64,000 nt of DNA, taken from assembly GCA_028278225.1 (NCBI GenBank), contig JANQEU010000069.1:62001-126000 (forward strand), written 5' to 3'. The position numbers and the translations under genes are program-made. How positions within the stretch are numbered: position 1 is the stretch's first letter; each line of letters begins with the position of its first letter. The DNA comes from Cyclobacteriaceae bacterium (GTDB taxonomy: Bacteria; Bacteroidota; Bacteroidia; Cytophagales; Cyclobacteriaceae). Under the pieces are notes generated by a model. It did not search any database and had not been told where the DNA came from. It saw nothing but the letters and a program-made list of their open reading frames with translations. This document shows positions 1 through 8,227 of the stretch, one piece after another.

Positions 1-2
1 CT

Positions 3-893
3 CAGGCCATACCAATTATAATCGGGGCAAATATCGGGACGACCCTGACATCCACGATCGTATCGATCAGTTATATTACAAAGGCCAAAGAGTTCAGAAA
101 AGCTATAACTGCCGGCACTGTCCATGATATCTATAACATTTTAATTGCAATTCTGATATTCCCACTGGAGCTGAAGTACAAAGTACTTACAAATCTTAGT
201 ACAAGTATTTCCGAGGCCATGCCAATTTTGTCAGGTCCCGTACGCTTTTCAGGGATATCGGGTATTTACGGTGGCTTAGAAACATTATTTATCAATAAGG
301 TAGGTCCACTGATCACTTTGATTTTCGCTATCGTCCTTCTCCTGGCTACAGTGAAATACATATCAAGGCAACTCTACAATCGGTGGACTACAAGACGAAA
401 AATCGAAAATGCCTTTTTCAAAAGGACGTACAGGTCTTTCGGCTGGGGATTGATATTTACATCCGTCGTGCAATCAAGTTCTCTAACCACATCTTTGATG
501 GTCCCCCTGGTGGCAACAGGCAAACTGAAAATAAAACGAGCTTTTGAGTTCATTTTGGGCGCAAACCTAGGAACAACCATTACAGCCCTGTTGGCAGCAC
601 TCTTCCAGTCAGAGGCTGCCGTGAGTCTTGCAATTGCCCACTTTCTTTTTAACCTTTTTGGAGTGACCTTATTCCTGATCCCATTTTTTTCCGGGATCCC
701 CACCTACATGGCCAAACAGCTTGGGTTACTGACCTTGAGATCAAGAATTACAGGTTTCGCCTACATTCTGTTCACATTTTTCATACTGCCATTTACCCTG
801 ATCTATTTTAGCAACAAAAGGGATAAGCCAACAGAATCATACCTGCAAAAGGAAGCTATTGTAGAAAAGCCGGAAGCCCGCTTGGAGGATTGA
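3..893 (+). CDS. Na/Pi cotransporter family protein (5' end outside window)
   Basis: The frame is open from base 3, so the N-terminus lies before the window; the first internal ATG (219) is not the start. The visible part begins in the first Na/Pi-cotransporter repeat (GANIGTTLTS at once, QSSS presumably just upstream) and then shows the second repeat, QSSSLTTS followed about 30 residues later by GANLGTTIT. Paired QSSS/GANxGTT repeats are the signature of the PF02690 family, which moves phosphate with sodium across the inner membrane. Several hydrophobic helices are visible and the C-terminal ~25 residues are a charged cytoplasmic tail. No PhoU-like domain is fused at the C-terminus. Phosphate as substrate is inferred from the family. 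Confidence 0.9.
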   Translation, partial: QAIPIIIGANIGTTLTSTIVSISYITKAKEFRKAITAGTVHDIYNILIAILIFPLELKYKVLTNLSTSISEAMPILSGPVRFSGISGIYGGLETLFINKVGPLITLIFAIVLLLATVKYISRQLYNRWTTRRKIENAFFKRTYRSFGWGLIFTSVVQSSSLTTSLMVPLVATGKLKIKRAFEFILGANLGTTITALLAALFQSEAAVSLAIAHFLFNLFGVTLFLIPFFSGIPTYMAKQLGLLTLRSRITGFAYILFTFFILPFTLIYFSNKRDKPTESYLQKEAIVEKPEARLED

Positions 894-915
894 CCAAATT
901 ACGCTTAATTAGGCG

Positions 916-1278
916 TTGATTAAGCACAAAAAATTGCCCCCGTTTTTCTCCATACCAAAACTTCTGGACAAGCTTCAGGAATACCTGAAAATCAAAGGCG
1001 ACCAAATAAAGCTGGAGGTAATGGGACATACAGCCAGGATCATGGCTTTGGTTATCACTTTCCTGATTATTGGTATGATCGCATTGTTCCTGGGCTTCTT
1101 CATTGGACTGACACTTGCCGTCTTTCTAAATGATATCCTTGATAGTCAATACATGGGATACCTTATTGTAAGTGGATTTACACTGCTTATGCTGATTATT
1201 TTGATCATTCTTTTGAAAACCGGAAGTATCCGAAAGTGGCTGGAAACTTTGATCCTGAAAATTGGTGACGATGGGTAG
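916..1278 (+). CDS. Phage holin-family small membrane protein
   Basis: A 120-residue protein with an amphipathic, Lys-rich N-terminal third and two long hydrophobic segments (about residues 45-70 and 80-102). This layout fits the phage holin superfamily III (PF07332-like) proteins that are chromosomal in many bacteria; despite the name they are not linked to a prophage and no phage gene is nearby. The start is a TTG at 916; no in-frame ATG exists before the first membrane helix. It overlaps the following small gene by 8 bp if that gene starts at 1271, so the two are probably co-translated. Cellular role is unknown. Confidence 0.7.
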   Translation: MIKHKKLPPFFSIPKLLDKLQEYLKIKGDQIKLEVMGHTARIMALVITFLIIGMIALFLGFFIGLTLAVFLNDILDSQYMGYLIVSGFTLLMLIILIILLKTGSIRKWLETLILKIGDDG

Positions 1279-1633
1279 ACACGCTAAAGTTTTTGCAGAG
1301 AAGCAGAAGAAACTTCAGGAAAAAGAATCACAGTTGAGAGCCGACCTGGATAACGAATCGGAAAAGGCTGAAAAAAAACTGATAAAAGTATTGAAATCCG
1401 TCGGCTACATCGGAGCCGGCCTGGTAGCCGGTTATCTCATTTACAGGTTTTTCTTCCGCTCAAAAAAAATTGAAAAACCAAAGAAGAAAAAGTCAAAACC
1501 GGCTAAAAAAAGAAAAAAGAAAGATTCAATGAGTCCGGTCGTCTCAAAGTTCTATGACAAGCTCCTGGAGAGTATTTTGAAAATGGCTTTAGAGCGTCTG
1601 AAGTCCTTGCTAAGAAAGCCTAAAGGTTCATAA
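1271..1633 (+). CDS. Small Lys-rich single-pass membrane protein
   Basis: Hypothetical protein of about 120 residues. The ATG at 1271 (MGRHAKVF) is preferred over an in-frame TTG at 1262. It has a charged coiled-coil-like N-terminus (residues ~8-40), one membrane helix (~45-62), then a strongly basic stretch of Lys-rich repeats (~67-90) and an amphipathic tail. The pattern resembles YtxH-like envelope proteins but I cannot assign a family. It overlaps the upstream holin-like gene by 8 bp and runs 14 bp into the 3' end of the convergent AraC regulator gene. Confidence 0.6.
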   Translation: MGRHAKVFAEKQKKLQEKESQLRADLDNESEKAEKKLIKVLKSVGYIGAGLVAGYLIYRFFFRSKKIEKPKKKKSKPAKKRKKKDSMSPVVSKFYDKLLESILKMALERLKSLLRKPKGS

Positions 1634-2534
1634 GAGATTCTCTACGTCTCATTTTACCCGCCGGTATCCCAAACATCATCTTAAACCTCCTGCAGAAGTA
1701 AGCTGTATCTTTGTAGCCTACCTCCTTACCTATTTCTCTGATGCTCTTTTTAGAAGTCCTCAATAGATTGACCGCAACTTCCATCCTTTGATATTCGATA
1801 TAATCCTGGGGGTTTATTCCCGTCAGCATCTTAAAGTACTGACCTACATAGTCCTCCGAAACATTTGCCACATTCGCCAGTACTTTGTTTGAAAGATCGT
1901 TTTGAAGGTTTTCTTTGATATAGGCAAAAATGTCAATTAATCGTGGGTCCTTGAAGTATGTGGAGTTGGTTGCAAACTCCTCCACAAACAACCGGTTCTG
2001 GATCACGTGCCTGATCAATTCCACGACCAACTGTTCCGTAAGTACCTTAATAATTCTTCCTTTTCCAGGAGCATTTTGGTTACACTCCCGGTTGATATTC
2101 AGGATCAGCGACGAAAGTTGCGGGTTTCCCCTCACCACAAATGATGGAATGTCCAGCGATGCGAAAAAATTCACTGAATCAAATACTTTCGAATCAAAGG
2201 AAACATAGCTATATGCGGAGTTCCCGAAAGATTCATCGGAGATCGATTTGAAATATTTGTCCTTGTTATTCAGAAAGTGATCCTTGGACAAAACAACGGC
2301 ATCCCCTGAACCATAGGTAATCGTCACCTGCTTTCCACCCGGGACAAATAGTATTTCACCCTCCTGGACCTTCTCACTATCCTTACCAAAACTGAGTGAC
2401 CCGGAGTTCACATATAAAAGTGAATTTTCCACATCATAGTTATTCTCAATGGTTACCGGCTGTAAAATATTAATATTCCTAGCTTTGATAAAGCTGACCG
2501 AGAGAGATTCGATTATTCTATTATAATCCTCCAT
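1620..2534 (-). CDS. AraC-family transcriptional regulator
   Basis: A 304-residue protein. The N-terminal ~170 residues form a cupin-like sensor region (strand-rich, EGEILFVPGGKQVTI at ~60-75). The C-terminal ~100 residues are a typical AraC double helix-turn-helix: the first HTH includes LSNKVLANVANVSEDYVGQY, the second contains IREIGKEVGYKDTAYFCRRF followed by G-x-PAGKMRRR. Family members bind DNA as activators or repressors with a small ligand. It stands alone between the convergent small membrane genes and the acyl-CoA dehydrogenase 124 bp away on the same strand; the ligand and targets are not evident. Confidence 0.9.
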   Translation of the reverse strand: MEDYNRIIESLSVSFIKARNINILQPVTIENNYDVENSLLYVNSGSLSFGKDSEKVQEGEILFVPGGKQVTITYGSGDAVVLSKDHFLNNKDKYFKSISDESFGNSAYSYVSFDSKVFDSVNFFASLDIPSFVVRGNPQLSSLILNINRECNQNAPGKGRIIKVLTEQLVVELIRHVIQNRLFVEEFATNSTYFKDPRLIDIFAYIKENLQNDLSNKVLANVANVSEDYVGQYFKMLTGINPQDYIEYQRMEVAVNLLRTSKKSIREIGKEVGYKDTAYFCRRFKMMFGIPAGKMRRRESLMNL

Positions 2535-2658
2535 TGGAATTAAATATAACCTTTATAAGATTTTAGAGGGTAGAGAAATAAAATAATTGTACGAATCTAA
2601 TATTTTATTTCAAAATTCCAAAGCCGATCCGGATTTTTCCGATGAAGTGATTATTAGA

Positions 2659-3798
2659 TTATTTCAATAATTTTCTGGCAATCACAATTTTTTGGATTTC
2701 TGAGGTGCCTTCGTATATCTGTGTGATTTTTGCATCTCTCATAAGTCGCTCGACATGAAACTCCTTCACAAAGCCATACCCGCCATGTATTTGGACTGCG
2801 TCCACGGTGGTTTCCATTGCAATTTCTGAGGCGTAGAGCTTGGCCATAGCAGATGCATGAGCAAAATCCTTACCGGCATCTTTCAGTTGCGCCGCCCTTA
2901 AAACCATTAGCCTTGCCGCATCCACCTTGGTAGCCATTTCTGCCAGTTTGAATTGAATGCCCTGATGATTTGCGATTTCGGTTCCGAAGGCCTTGCGTTC
3001 TTTGGCATACTTCAGGGACAATTCCAATGCCCCGGAAGCTATGCCCAGAGCCTGGGCCGCAATTCCTATCCGGCCGCCATTGAGTGTATTCATGGCAAAA
3101 TTAAAACCGAACCCATCCTCACCGATCCTGTTTTTTTTAGGAACAATCACATCAGTGAGCATAATTGAATGAGTGTCCGAACCCCTGATACCCAGTTTGT
3201 CCTCCTTTTTACCGACCACCAATCCTGTGGAATCCCTGTCCACGATCAATGCGTTGATACCCTTATGTCTTCTAGTCCGGTCCGTTTGCGCAATTACCAG
3301 GTAAATTCCTGCTGAATTTCCATTCGTGATCCAGTTTTTGGTTCCATTTACCAGGTAATAGTCTCCTTTATCCTCAGCAGTTGTTCGCTGTGAGGTGGCA
3401 TCCGAACCGGCTTCAGGTTCCGACAAACAAAAAGCTCCGATTTTCTGACCTGAAGCCAGCTGGGTCAGGTACTCCTCCTTTTGTTCTTCGGTCCCATACT
3501 TCTCCACACCCCAGCAAACAAGTGAATTATTGACTGACATACATACCGATGCAGAGGCATCAACCTTGGAGATCTCTTCCATTGCCAGCACATAGGAAAC
3601 CGTGTCCATCCCCCCTCCCCCATACTTGGGATCCACCATCATTCCCATAAACCCAAGATCACTCATCATCTTGATCTGTTCGGCCGGAAACCGCTGTTCA
3701 TTATCTCTTTCGATAACTCCAGGCAATAATTCTCTTTGGGCAAAATCCCGTGCAGCTTCTCTTACTGCCTCTTGTTCCTCTGTCAGGTTAAATGTCAT
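2659..3798 (-). CDS. Acyl-CoA dehydrogenase (short/medium-chain type)
   Basis: FAD enzyme of 379 residues that introduces the alpha,beta double bond in acyl-CoA, the first step of beta-oxidation or branched-chain amino-acid breakdown. Signatures seen: CLSEPEAGSDA and WITNG in the beta domain, RKAFG in the C-terminal helices, and the catalytic base in QIYEGTSEIQ (Glu ~363), placed as in butyryl/short-chain enzymes. Length matches the family. It is monocistronic in this window. A perfect 18-bp palindrome (3852-3869) lies 53 bp upstream of the start and could be its operator. Exact chain-length preference cannot be read from the sequence. Confidence 0.95.
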   Translation of the reverse strand: MTFNLTEEQEAVREAARDFAQRELLPGVIERDNEQRFPAEQIKMMSDLGFMGMMVDPKYGGGGMDTVSYVLAMEEISKVDASASVCMSVNNSLVCWGVEKYGTEEQKEEYLTQLASGQKIGAFCLSEPEAGSDATSQRTTAEDKGDYYLVNGTKNWITNGNSAGIYLVIAQTDRTRRHKGINALIVDRDSTGLVVGKKEDKLGIRGSDTHSIMLTDVIVPKKNRIGEDGFGFNFAMNTLNGGRIGIAAQALGIASGALELSLKYAKERKAFGTEIANHQGIQFKLAEMATKVDAARLMVLRAAQLKDAGKDFAHASAMAKLYASEIAMETTVDAVQIHGGYGFVKEFHVERLMRDAKITQIYEGTSEIQKIVIARKLLK

Positions 3799-3851
3799 TA
3801 CTGAAGGTCGTTTGTTATGGGGAATTCAGGCCGCAAATATAGCCAGAATAA

Positions 3852-3869
3852 TAGTATGCATGCATACTA
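3852..3869. promoter_or_regulatory. Perfect 18-bp palindrome, candidate operator
   Basis: TAGTATGCATGCATACTA is a perfect inverted repeat with no spacer, 53 bp upstream of the acyl-CoA dehydrogenase ATG and outside any gene. It is separate from the terminator hairpin at 3878-3915, and it lacks a T-tract, so it looks like a protein binding site (TetR- or MarR-type regulators of acyl-CoA metabolism often use such palindromes). The binding protein is unknown. Confidence 0.45.
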
Positions 3870-3877
3870 AATAAGGA

Positions 3878-3915
3878 CAAAAAAGCCTCACTCACGGAAG
3901 TCATGACTGAGGCTT
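3878..3915 (-). terminator. Intrinsic terminator of the Zn-peptidase gene
   Basis: On the minus strand AAGCCTCA pairs with TGAGGCTT across a ~17-nt loop, followed by a run of T. It lies 25 bp after the stop of the minus-strand peptidase gene and ends the panC-to-peptidase transcript. The inner loop contains a second small palindrome, AGTCATGACT. Confidence 0.8.
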
Positions 3916-3939
3916 CCAAACAATAAGAATTAAATATTA

Positions 3940-4638
3940 TTACTCGTCACCCATTCCCAAATACACAAGGACGTAATACAGCAAAGTGGCCAGTGATCCG
4001 AGCGCTACTACTACGTAAGAAAGCGCCGCTGTATTAAGTGCGTCTTTTGCCATATCATATTCCTCTGCGTTCACCACGTTTCTCTGGTCGATCCACGCCA
4101 GTGCCCGTTTACTTGCGTCATACTCCACGGGCAAGGTAACAAATGCGAATACTGTAAAAACCGTATAACATGCAATGATGATCAAAATGGCAGTCTGGAA
4201 AGGAATTATTGAAGGAAGTATAAAACCACCCAAAATCATTGTCCAAAAAACAATGTTTATGATTCGCGCACTAACATTCTGAACCGGTACCATCGCCGAT
4301 CTGAATTCGAGAAAACTGTAAGCGGTCGCGTGCTGGACCGCATGACCACACTCATGAGCTGCTATGGCTGCTGCCGCCGCCGATCTGCCGTTGTAGACAT
4401 CCGGACTTAAATTCACCGTCTTATTTGCGGGATTATAATGGTCCGTCAGCTGGCCCTGAACAGAAGTCACCGCCACGTCGTGAATCCCATTATCTCTTAA
4501 CATTAATTCTGCAGTTTCCCTGCCTGTCAAACCGGTCGACAAGGGAATTTGGCTATACTTTCGAAATTTACCTTTCAACCTGGAACTAACCGCCCAACTC
4601 AAAATCATAAATACAATAATGATTACAAATAATTCCAT
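3940..4638 (-). CDS. Membrane zinc metallopeptidase, YugP family
   Basis: Integral membrane protein of 232 residues in the neutral zinc metallopeptidase 2 family (PF04298, YugP-like). An N-terminal membrane anchor is followed by HECGHAVQH (zincin HExxH-type motif; the two His and the Glu should bind zinc and activate water) at about residues 95-103. Two or three hydrophobic segments follow (about 125-145, 150-170, 205-228) and the protein ends in the acidic YLGMGDE. It is 2 bp from the rfaE2 gene and is the last gene of the minus-strand run. Substrate is unknown. Confidence 0.85.
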   Translation of the reverse strand: MELFVIIIVFMILSWAVSSRLKGKFRKYSQIPLSTGLTGRETAELMLRDNGIHDVAVTSVQGQLTDHYNPANKTVNLSPDVYNGRSAAAAAIAAHECGHAVQHATAYSFLEFRSAMVPVQNVSARIINIVFWTMILGGFILPSIIPFQTAILIIIACYTVFTVFAFVTLPVEYDASKRALAWIDQRNVVNAEEYDMAKDALNTAALSYVVVALGSLATLLYYVLVYLGMGDE

Positions 4639-4640
4639 TT

Positions 4641-5129
4641 TTAAACTGTTAGATTTTTCAACTTATTAATAATACCGGAGGTGGAGTATCCTTCTACCAA
4701 ATCAATTGTTTCCAACTGACCTCCGTTTTGGAGTACGGCATCTGCTCCAACGATGTTACTTTTTTTGTAGTCTTTACCTTTCACTAAAATATCCGGTAAT
4801 AAGAATTCAATCAAATTCTGAGGCGTTTCTTCTTCAAATTTTATCACAGCATCGACAAATCCCAGTGCTGCAACAGTCCGCAATCTCGCATTTTCATCGT
4901 TTATGGGTCTACCGGATCCTTTGATTTTCCGGACGGACTTATCGCTGTTCACTCCAACAATCAGTTTGTCTCCAAGGTTCCGCGATTTTTCCAGGTAGTC
5001 TATATGACCCAGGTGCAAAATATCAAAGCAGCCGTTGGTAAATACAACTTTATAGTTCCCTGACTTCCACTTCCTTACTAAAATTCCGGCTTCTTCGTCC
5101 TTGACTATTTTTAGCTTGCTTGGATTCAT
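4641..5129 (-). CDS. rfaE2: D-glycero-beta-D-manno-heptose 1-phosphate adenylyltransferase
   Basis: Nucleotidyltransferase of about 162 residues that activates heptose-1-phosphate to ADP-heptose for lipopolysaccharide inner core. Seen: FTNGCFDILHLGH (HxGH phosphate-binding motif), GVNSDKSVRKIKG, DILVKGKDY and EGYSTSGII (the STSxII signature). This is the stand-alone adenylyltransferase half of RfaE/HldE, without the kinase domain. I chose the ATG at 5129 (MNPSKLKIV), which gives the usual short N-terminus; an ATG at 5192 would add 21 residues unrelated to the family. Even so the gene overlaps the 3' end of the flippase gene by 80 bp in another frame. Confidence 0.9.
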   Translation of the reverse strand: MNPSKLKIVKDEEAGILVRKWKSGNYKVVFTNGCFDILHLGHIDYLEKSRNLGDKLIVGVNSDKSVRKIKGSGRPINDENARLRTVAALGFVDAVIKFEEETPQNLIEFLLPDILVKGKDYKKSNIVGADAVLQNGGQLETIDLVEGYSTSGIINKLKNLTV

Positions 5130-6099
5130 TTGTTTTTGAATTTGTAACAAATAACAATAATACGGCAGCGCCTCCGAAAACTGCAATTGCAACGATCTGT
5201 GATGTGTGAAGCAGGGTAGCTAAAAAGAGACCGGTGGTTTTATTGATCCCATATAGCATGAGCAAAGCTGTCACCATTGCGTGATAGGTGCCGATCCCTC
5301 CCTGAACCGGTAATGCCAGTGCAATCCCGCCAGTTACCAGTAGCATCAAACCCGCTGAAATTGAAAGAAATGAAGTTTCATCGAGGCTAAATACAATGAT
5401 ATAGGCCATTAAATAATAAACCAGCCACAATGTAACCGTTGAAACGAGAAATGCAGTAATGTTCTCAACCTTCCCTATTGAACTTATCCCAAGATACAGT
5501 TGTCGCAATATGGCCCTGATCCTTAGGGTCCTTCTGTCCCCCTTTCTTAAGAAAATGACAAAAATACCAACCATGGCAACAATTAAGGCAACAATGATGA
5601 TAATGACCTTGGTCATATCGACATTGTAGGTTGACAATGTATCTGACAGGAATGTGGTGATCAGATCAAACTCCACGATGAATGAAACCGCAATGAGGGA
5701 CAGCAGTGTCAGCGAATCTATCAGTCGCTCCGTTATAACAGAGCCCAGTGACACGGGTAATGGCACATTATCAGTTCTCCTTAGGATTGCACATCTGGTC
5801 ACTTCGCCAAGTCTTGGGAATGCAAGATTTGCCAGGTAACCTATCAATACTGCCAGTGTAGTGTTGAAAGTACTTAATCTGTGACCAAGAGGCTTTAGAA
5901 GCAAATTCCACCTGAAGGCCCTCAGAATGTAGCTGAAAATTGACAGAACTATGGAGGCCAGAACCCAGATGTAGTTGGTTTCTTTTGATTTTGACAGGAA
6001 GTCCGCGAATTCGACATTGCGAAAAGCAAAATACAAAAGGAGGATCGCCAATAACAACGGGATTGTTATCCGCAATGTTGAAGCCAGTTTCTTCGGCAT
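5050..6099 (-). CDS. Flippase-like / lysylphosphatidylglycerol synthase TM family protein
   Basis: Polytopic inner-membrane protein of 349 residues with about eight hydrophobic helices, in the PF03706 (AglD/YbhN, flippase-like) family. Diagnostic stretches are SYILRAFRWN near residues 56-65, FPRLGEVTRCAILRR near 115, and ALPVQGGIGTYH near 265. Members are thought to flip or remodel lipids; there is no synthase domain. The last ~35 residues are hydrophilic (Ser/Lys/Arg/Glu) and are encoded by DNA that also encodes the rfaE2 N-terminus. It begins 2 bp after panD, so it belongs to the panC-panD operon, an arrangement I recall from other Cytophagales. Confidence 0.85.
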   Translation of the reverse strand: MPKKLASTLRITIPLLLAILLLYFAFRNVEFADFLSKSKETNYIWVLASIVLSIFSYILRAFRWNLLLKPLGHRLSTFNTTLAVLIGYLANLAFPRLGEVTRCAILRRTDNVPLPVSLGSVITERLIDSLTLLSLIAVSFIVEFDLITTFLSDTLSTYNVDMTKVIIIIVALIVAMVGIFVIFLRKGDRRTLRIRAILRQLYLGISSIGKVENITAFLVSTVTLWLVYYLMAYIIVFSLDETSFLSISAGLMLLVTGGIALALPVQGGIGTYHAMVTALLMLYGINKTTGLFLATLLHTSQIVAIAVFGGAAVLLLFVTNSKTNESKQAKNSQGRRSRNFSKEVEVREL

Positions 6100-6101
6100 A
6101 C

Positions 6102-6449
6102 CTAAATCACTTTGTTATCATCATCCGGAAATACTATTTTCGGCTCGTGCGAAATTGCTGCTTCTTTTTCAATTGAACAATACGAAATGATGATGATGAT
6201 GTCACCTACCTGGGCTTTTCTTGCCGCCGGACCATTAAGGCATATTTCGCCGGAATTTCGTTTCCCTTTTATTACATAGGTTTCCAACCTTTCCCCATTG
6301 TTGATATTTACAATTTGAACCTTCTCATTCTCCACAATATCAGCCGCATCCATGAGCGCCTCGTCAATGGTAATAGAACCAACATAATGAAGTTCGCTTT
6401 GGGTGATCTTCACCCTGTGAATTTTTGACTTGAGTACCTCTATTAACAT
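6102..6449 (-). CDS. panD: Aspartate 1-decarboxylase precursor
   Basis: Pyruvoyl enzyme of 115 residues that makes beta-alanine from aspartate for pantothenate and CoA synthesis. The proenzyme cleavage site is visible as HYVGSITID, with cleavage between Gly24 and Ser25, where Ser becomes the pyruvoyl group. The conserved [26 protein letters not shown] region with the catalytic surroundings is intact. It lies 3 bp downstream of panC and 2 bp upstream of the flippase gene. Length is normal for the family. Confidence 0.97.
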   Translation of the reverse strand: MLIEVLKSKIHRVKITQSELHYVGSITIDEALMDAADIVENEKVQIVNINNGERLETYVIKGKRNSGEICLNGPAARKAQVGDIIIIISYCSIEKEAAISHEPKIVFPDDDNKVI

Positions 6450-6452
6450 ATT

Positions 6453-7307
6453 TCAACCTTGAAGGCGCAAATATAGATTATCAATTAATCTAATACCCTC
6501 CACATATGCCGCTACGCAAACAGCAACACTTTCAAGGCCGTCAAAAGTTTCAATTGCAGACAGGCCCTGATCTTCAACTATCTCGAAATATTCAATTTCC
6601 AATCCTGAAATTGTTTTATAAAACTCAATACTTGATTCTTTTATTTCCGGGGGGGTAACTCCTTTTTTGATCAATCCCTCAGCATGTTTCAAGCCCTTGT
6701 ATATACCAGAAGCTATGTGCTGACCATGATCACTAAGCCGGCTGTTTCTGGACGATAGCGCTAATCCGCTTTTCTCGCGGGCAGTAGGGACCCCGACAAT
6801 TTCAATGTCATACGAAAGATCCCGGGTAAGCTGTTTTATGATCAGGTACTGCTGAAGATCCTTCAGGCCAAAAAATGCTTTATCCGGTTTCACGAGGTTG
6901 AAAAGTTTTGAAACCACGATGCCAACCCCTTTAAAATGACCTGGCCGGTACTCACCTTCAAGAACTTTGTCAAGTTCTCCAAAGTCAAACGACACTTTAG
7001 GTCTTGATTTGTACAGGGTACTTTCCGGTGGATTGAATACTGCATCCACTCCCTGGGCTTCCAGTAATTTCAGGTCTTCTTCAAGATTTCTGGGATAGGC
7101 ATCCAGGTCTTCCTTTTTGTTGAACTGCAGCGGATTGACAAAAATCGACACCACCGTAAAATGACTCTGCTCTAGTGACGCCTTTATCAGTCCTAGATGG
7201 CCCTCGTGTAGTGATCCCATTGTAGGTACCAGTCCTATTATTTCGTCATTCTTAGAGTGTTTTTCAACTTCTCTACTTAGTGCGTACGGATCCTGTACAA
7301 CAAGCAT
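6453..7307 (-). CDS. panC: Pantothenate synthetase
   Basis: Cytoplasmic ligase of 284 residues that joins pantoate and beta-alanine with ATP. Seen: VPTMGSLHEGHLGLI (HIGH-type nucleotide-binding motif), SIFVNPLQF, FFGLKDLQQYLII and the KMSKS-like GLALSSRNSRLS. First gene of the panC-panD-flippase-rfaE2-peptidase run, so the enzyme is made together with the source of its beta-alanine substrate. A candidate minus-strand -7 element lies at 7361-7368. Confidence 0.97.
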   Translation of the reverse strand: MLVVQDPYALSREVEKHSKNDEIIGLVPTMGSLHEGHLGLIKASLEQSHFTVVSIFVNPLQFNKKEDLDAYPRNLEEDLKLLEAQGVDAVFNPPESTLYKSRPKVSFDFGELDKVLEGEYRPGHFKGVGIVVSKLFNLVKPDKAFFGLKDLQQYLIIKQLTRDLSYDIEIVGVPTAREKSGLALSSRNSRLSDHGQHIASGIYKGLKHAEGLIKKGVTPPEIKESSIEFYKTISGLEIEYFEIVEDQGLSAIETFDGLESVAVCVAAYVEGIRLIDNLYLRLQG

Positions 7308-7348
7308 CTCATTTTCAGGTAAATAATGGATGGAGTTTTACTAATTAA

Positions 7349-7379
7349 TTGAAAATGAAGCAAAATTATGGTAATTTTG
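7349..7379 (+). promoter_or_regulatory. Bacteroidetes-type promoter of the short GT5 gene
   Basis: TTG at 7349-7351, 20 bp spacer, then TAATTTTG at 7372-7379, matching the Bacteroidetes -33/-7 consensus (TTG, TAnnTTTG). Transcription would start near 7386, about 30 bases before the ATG at 7418. This argues against translation starting at the upstream in-frame ATG at 7349. On the other strand CAAAATTA (7361-7368) is the same -7 box for panC, though its -33 box is unclear. Confidence 0.5.
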
Positions 7380-7417
7380 GGCTCATTTTTAAAAACCCTC
7401 ACAAATTAAGAGATATT

Positions 7418-8227
7418 ATGTCAAACGTTAGAATCCTTTATGTGGCAAGTGAAATTAATCCTTTTTTGAAGACATCGGAAGTGGCGGATTTCGTAAGGAG
7501 ATTGCCACAGGTTATGCAGGAAAAGGGAATGGAGATTAGGATTTTAGTACCGAGATTTGGTCTCATCAATGAAAGGAAAAACAGGCTTCATGAAGTAGTA
7601 CGCCTGTCAGGCATAAACATTTCGGTAGGAGACGAAGAAAAACCGTTGATCATCAAGGTTGCGTCAATACCAAACGCTAAGCTTCAGGTTTACTTCATTG
7701 ACAATGAAGATTATTTTCATCGAAAATCAGTGTTTTTCGATAAGGAGGACAATTTTTATGAAGACAACGATGAAAGAGCAATATTTTTCTGTAAAGGCGT
7801 TTTAGAAACAGTGAAAAAATTAGGGTGGGCACCGGACATTATCCATTGCAACGACTGGATGACCAGTTTGATCCCACTTTATGTAAGCACAACGTATAAA
7901 AACGATCCAATTTTCAAAAATGCCAAAACAGTATTTACTATTCACAATAACAAATTCAGCCATAAGTTTGGGCAGGACCTGTTGGATAAGGTGAAGATGA
8001 TAGACATTGATGACAATATGCTTCACCCTTTGAAGACGGCCGACTATGAGGGATTTATTAAACTCGGAATGAGATTTTCGGATGCTGTCAACTATGCCAA
8101 AGAAGAATCTACGGACAGCTTCAAAAAACTCATAGACGAACTGTCCAACGACAAACGTATCGACCCCATAGAAAAAGAAAATTTCGAAGAATCGTACTAC
8201 AACCTCTATAATGAACTTATTGGATAG
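7418..8227 (+). CDS. Short GT5-like 'glycogen/starch synthase' (N-terminal lobe only)
   Basis: About 269 residues from the ATG at 7418 (MSNVRILYVASEINPF), a start supported by the promoter at 7349-7379. It matches the N-terminal Rossmann lobe of GT5 glycogen synthases: VASEINPF, HCNDWMT, TVFTIHNN and a C-terminal GMRFSDAVNYAKEE. Full-length synthases are about 480 residues; the whole C-terminal GT-B lobe that binds most of ADP-glucose is missing, and the KTGGL motif is replaced by KTSEV. It is therefore probably not an ordinary glycogen synthase; a regulatory or binding role is inference. It overlaps the next gene by 17 bp. Confidence 0.8.
   Translation: MSNVRILYVASEINPFLKTSEVADFVRRLPQVMQEKGMEIRILVPRFGLINERKNRLHEVVRLSGINISVGDEEKPLIIKVASIPNAKLQVYFIDNEDYFHRKSVFFDKEDNFYEDNDERAIFFCKGVLETVKKLGWAPDIIHCNDWMTSLIPLYVSTTYKNDPIFKNAKTVFTIHNNKFSHKFGQDLLDKVKMIDIDDNMLHPLKTADYEGFIKLGMRFSDAVNYAKEESTDSFKKLIDELSNDKRIDPIEKENFEESYYNLYNELIG

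Noticed and set aside
916-1278. Holin-family gene as a sign of a prophage
   Set aside because: No phage structural, lysis or integrase genes are near; the family is common in chromosomes.
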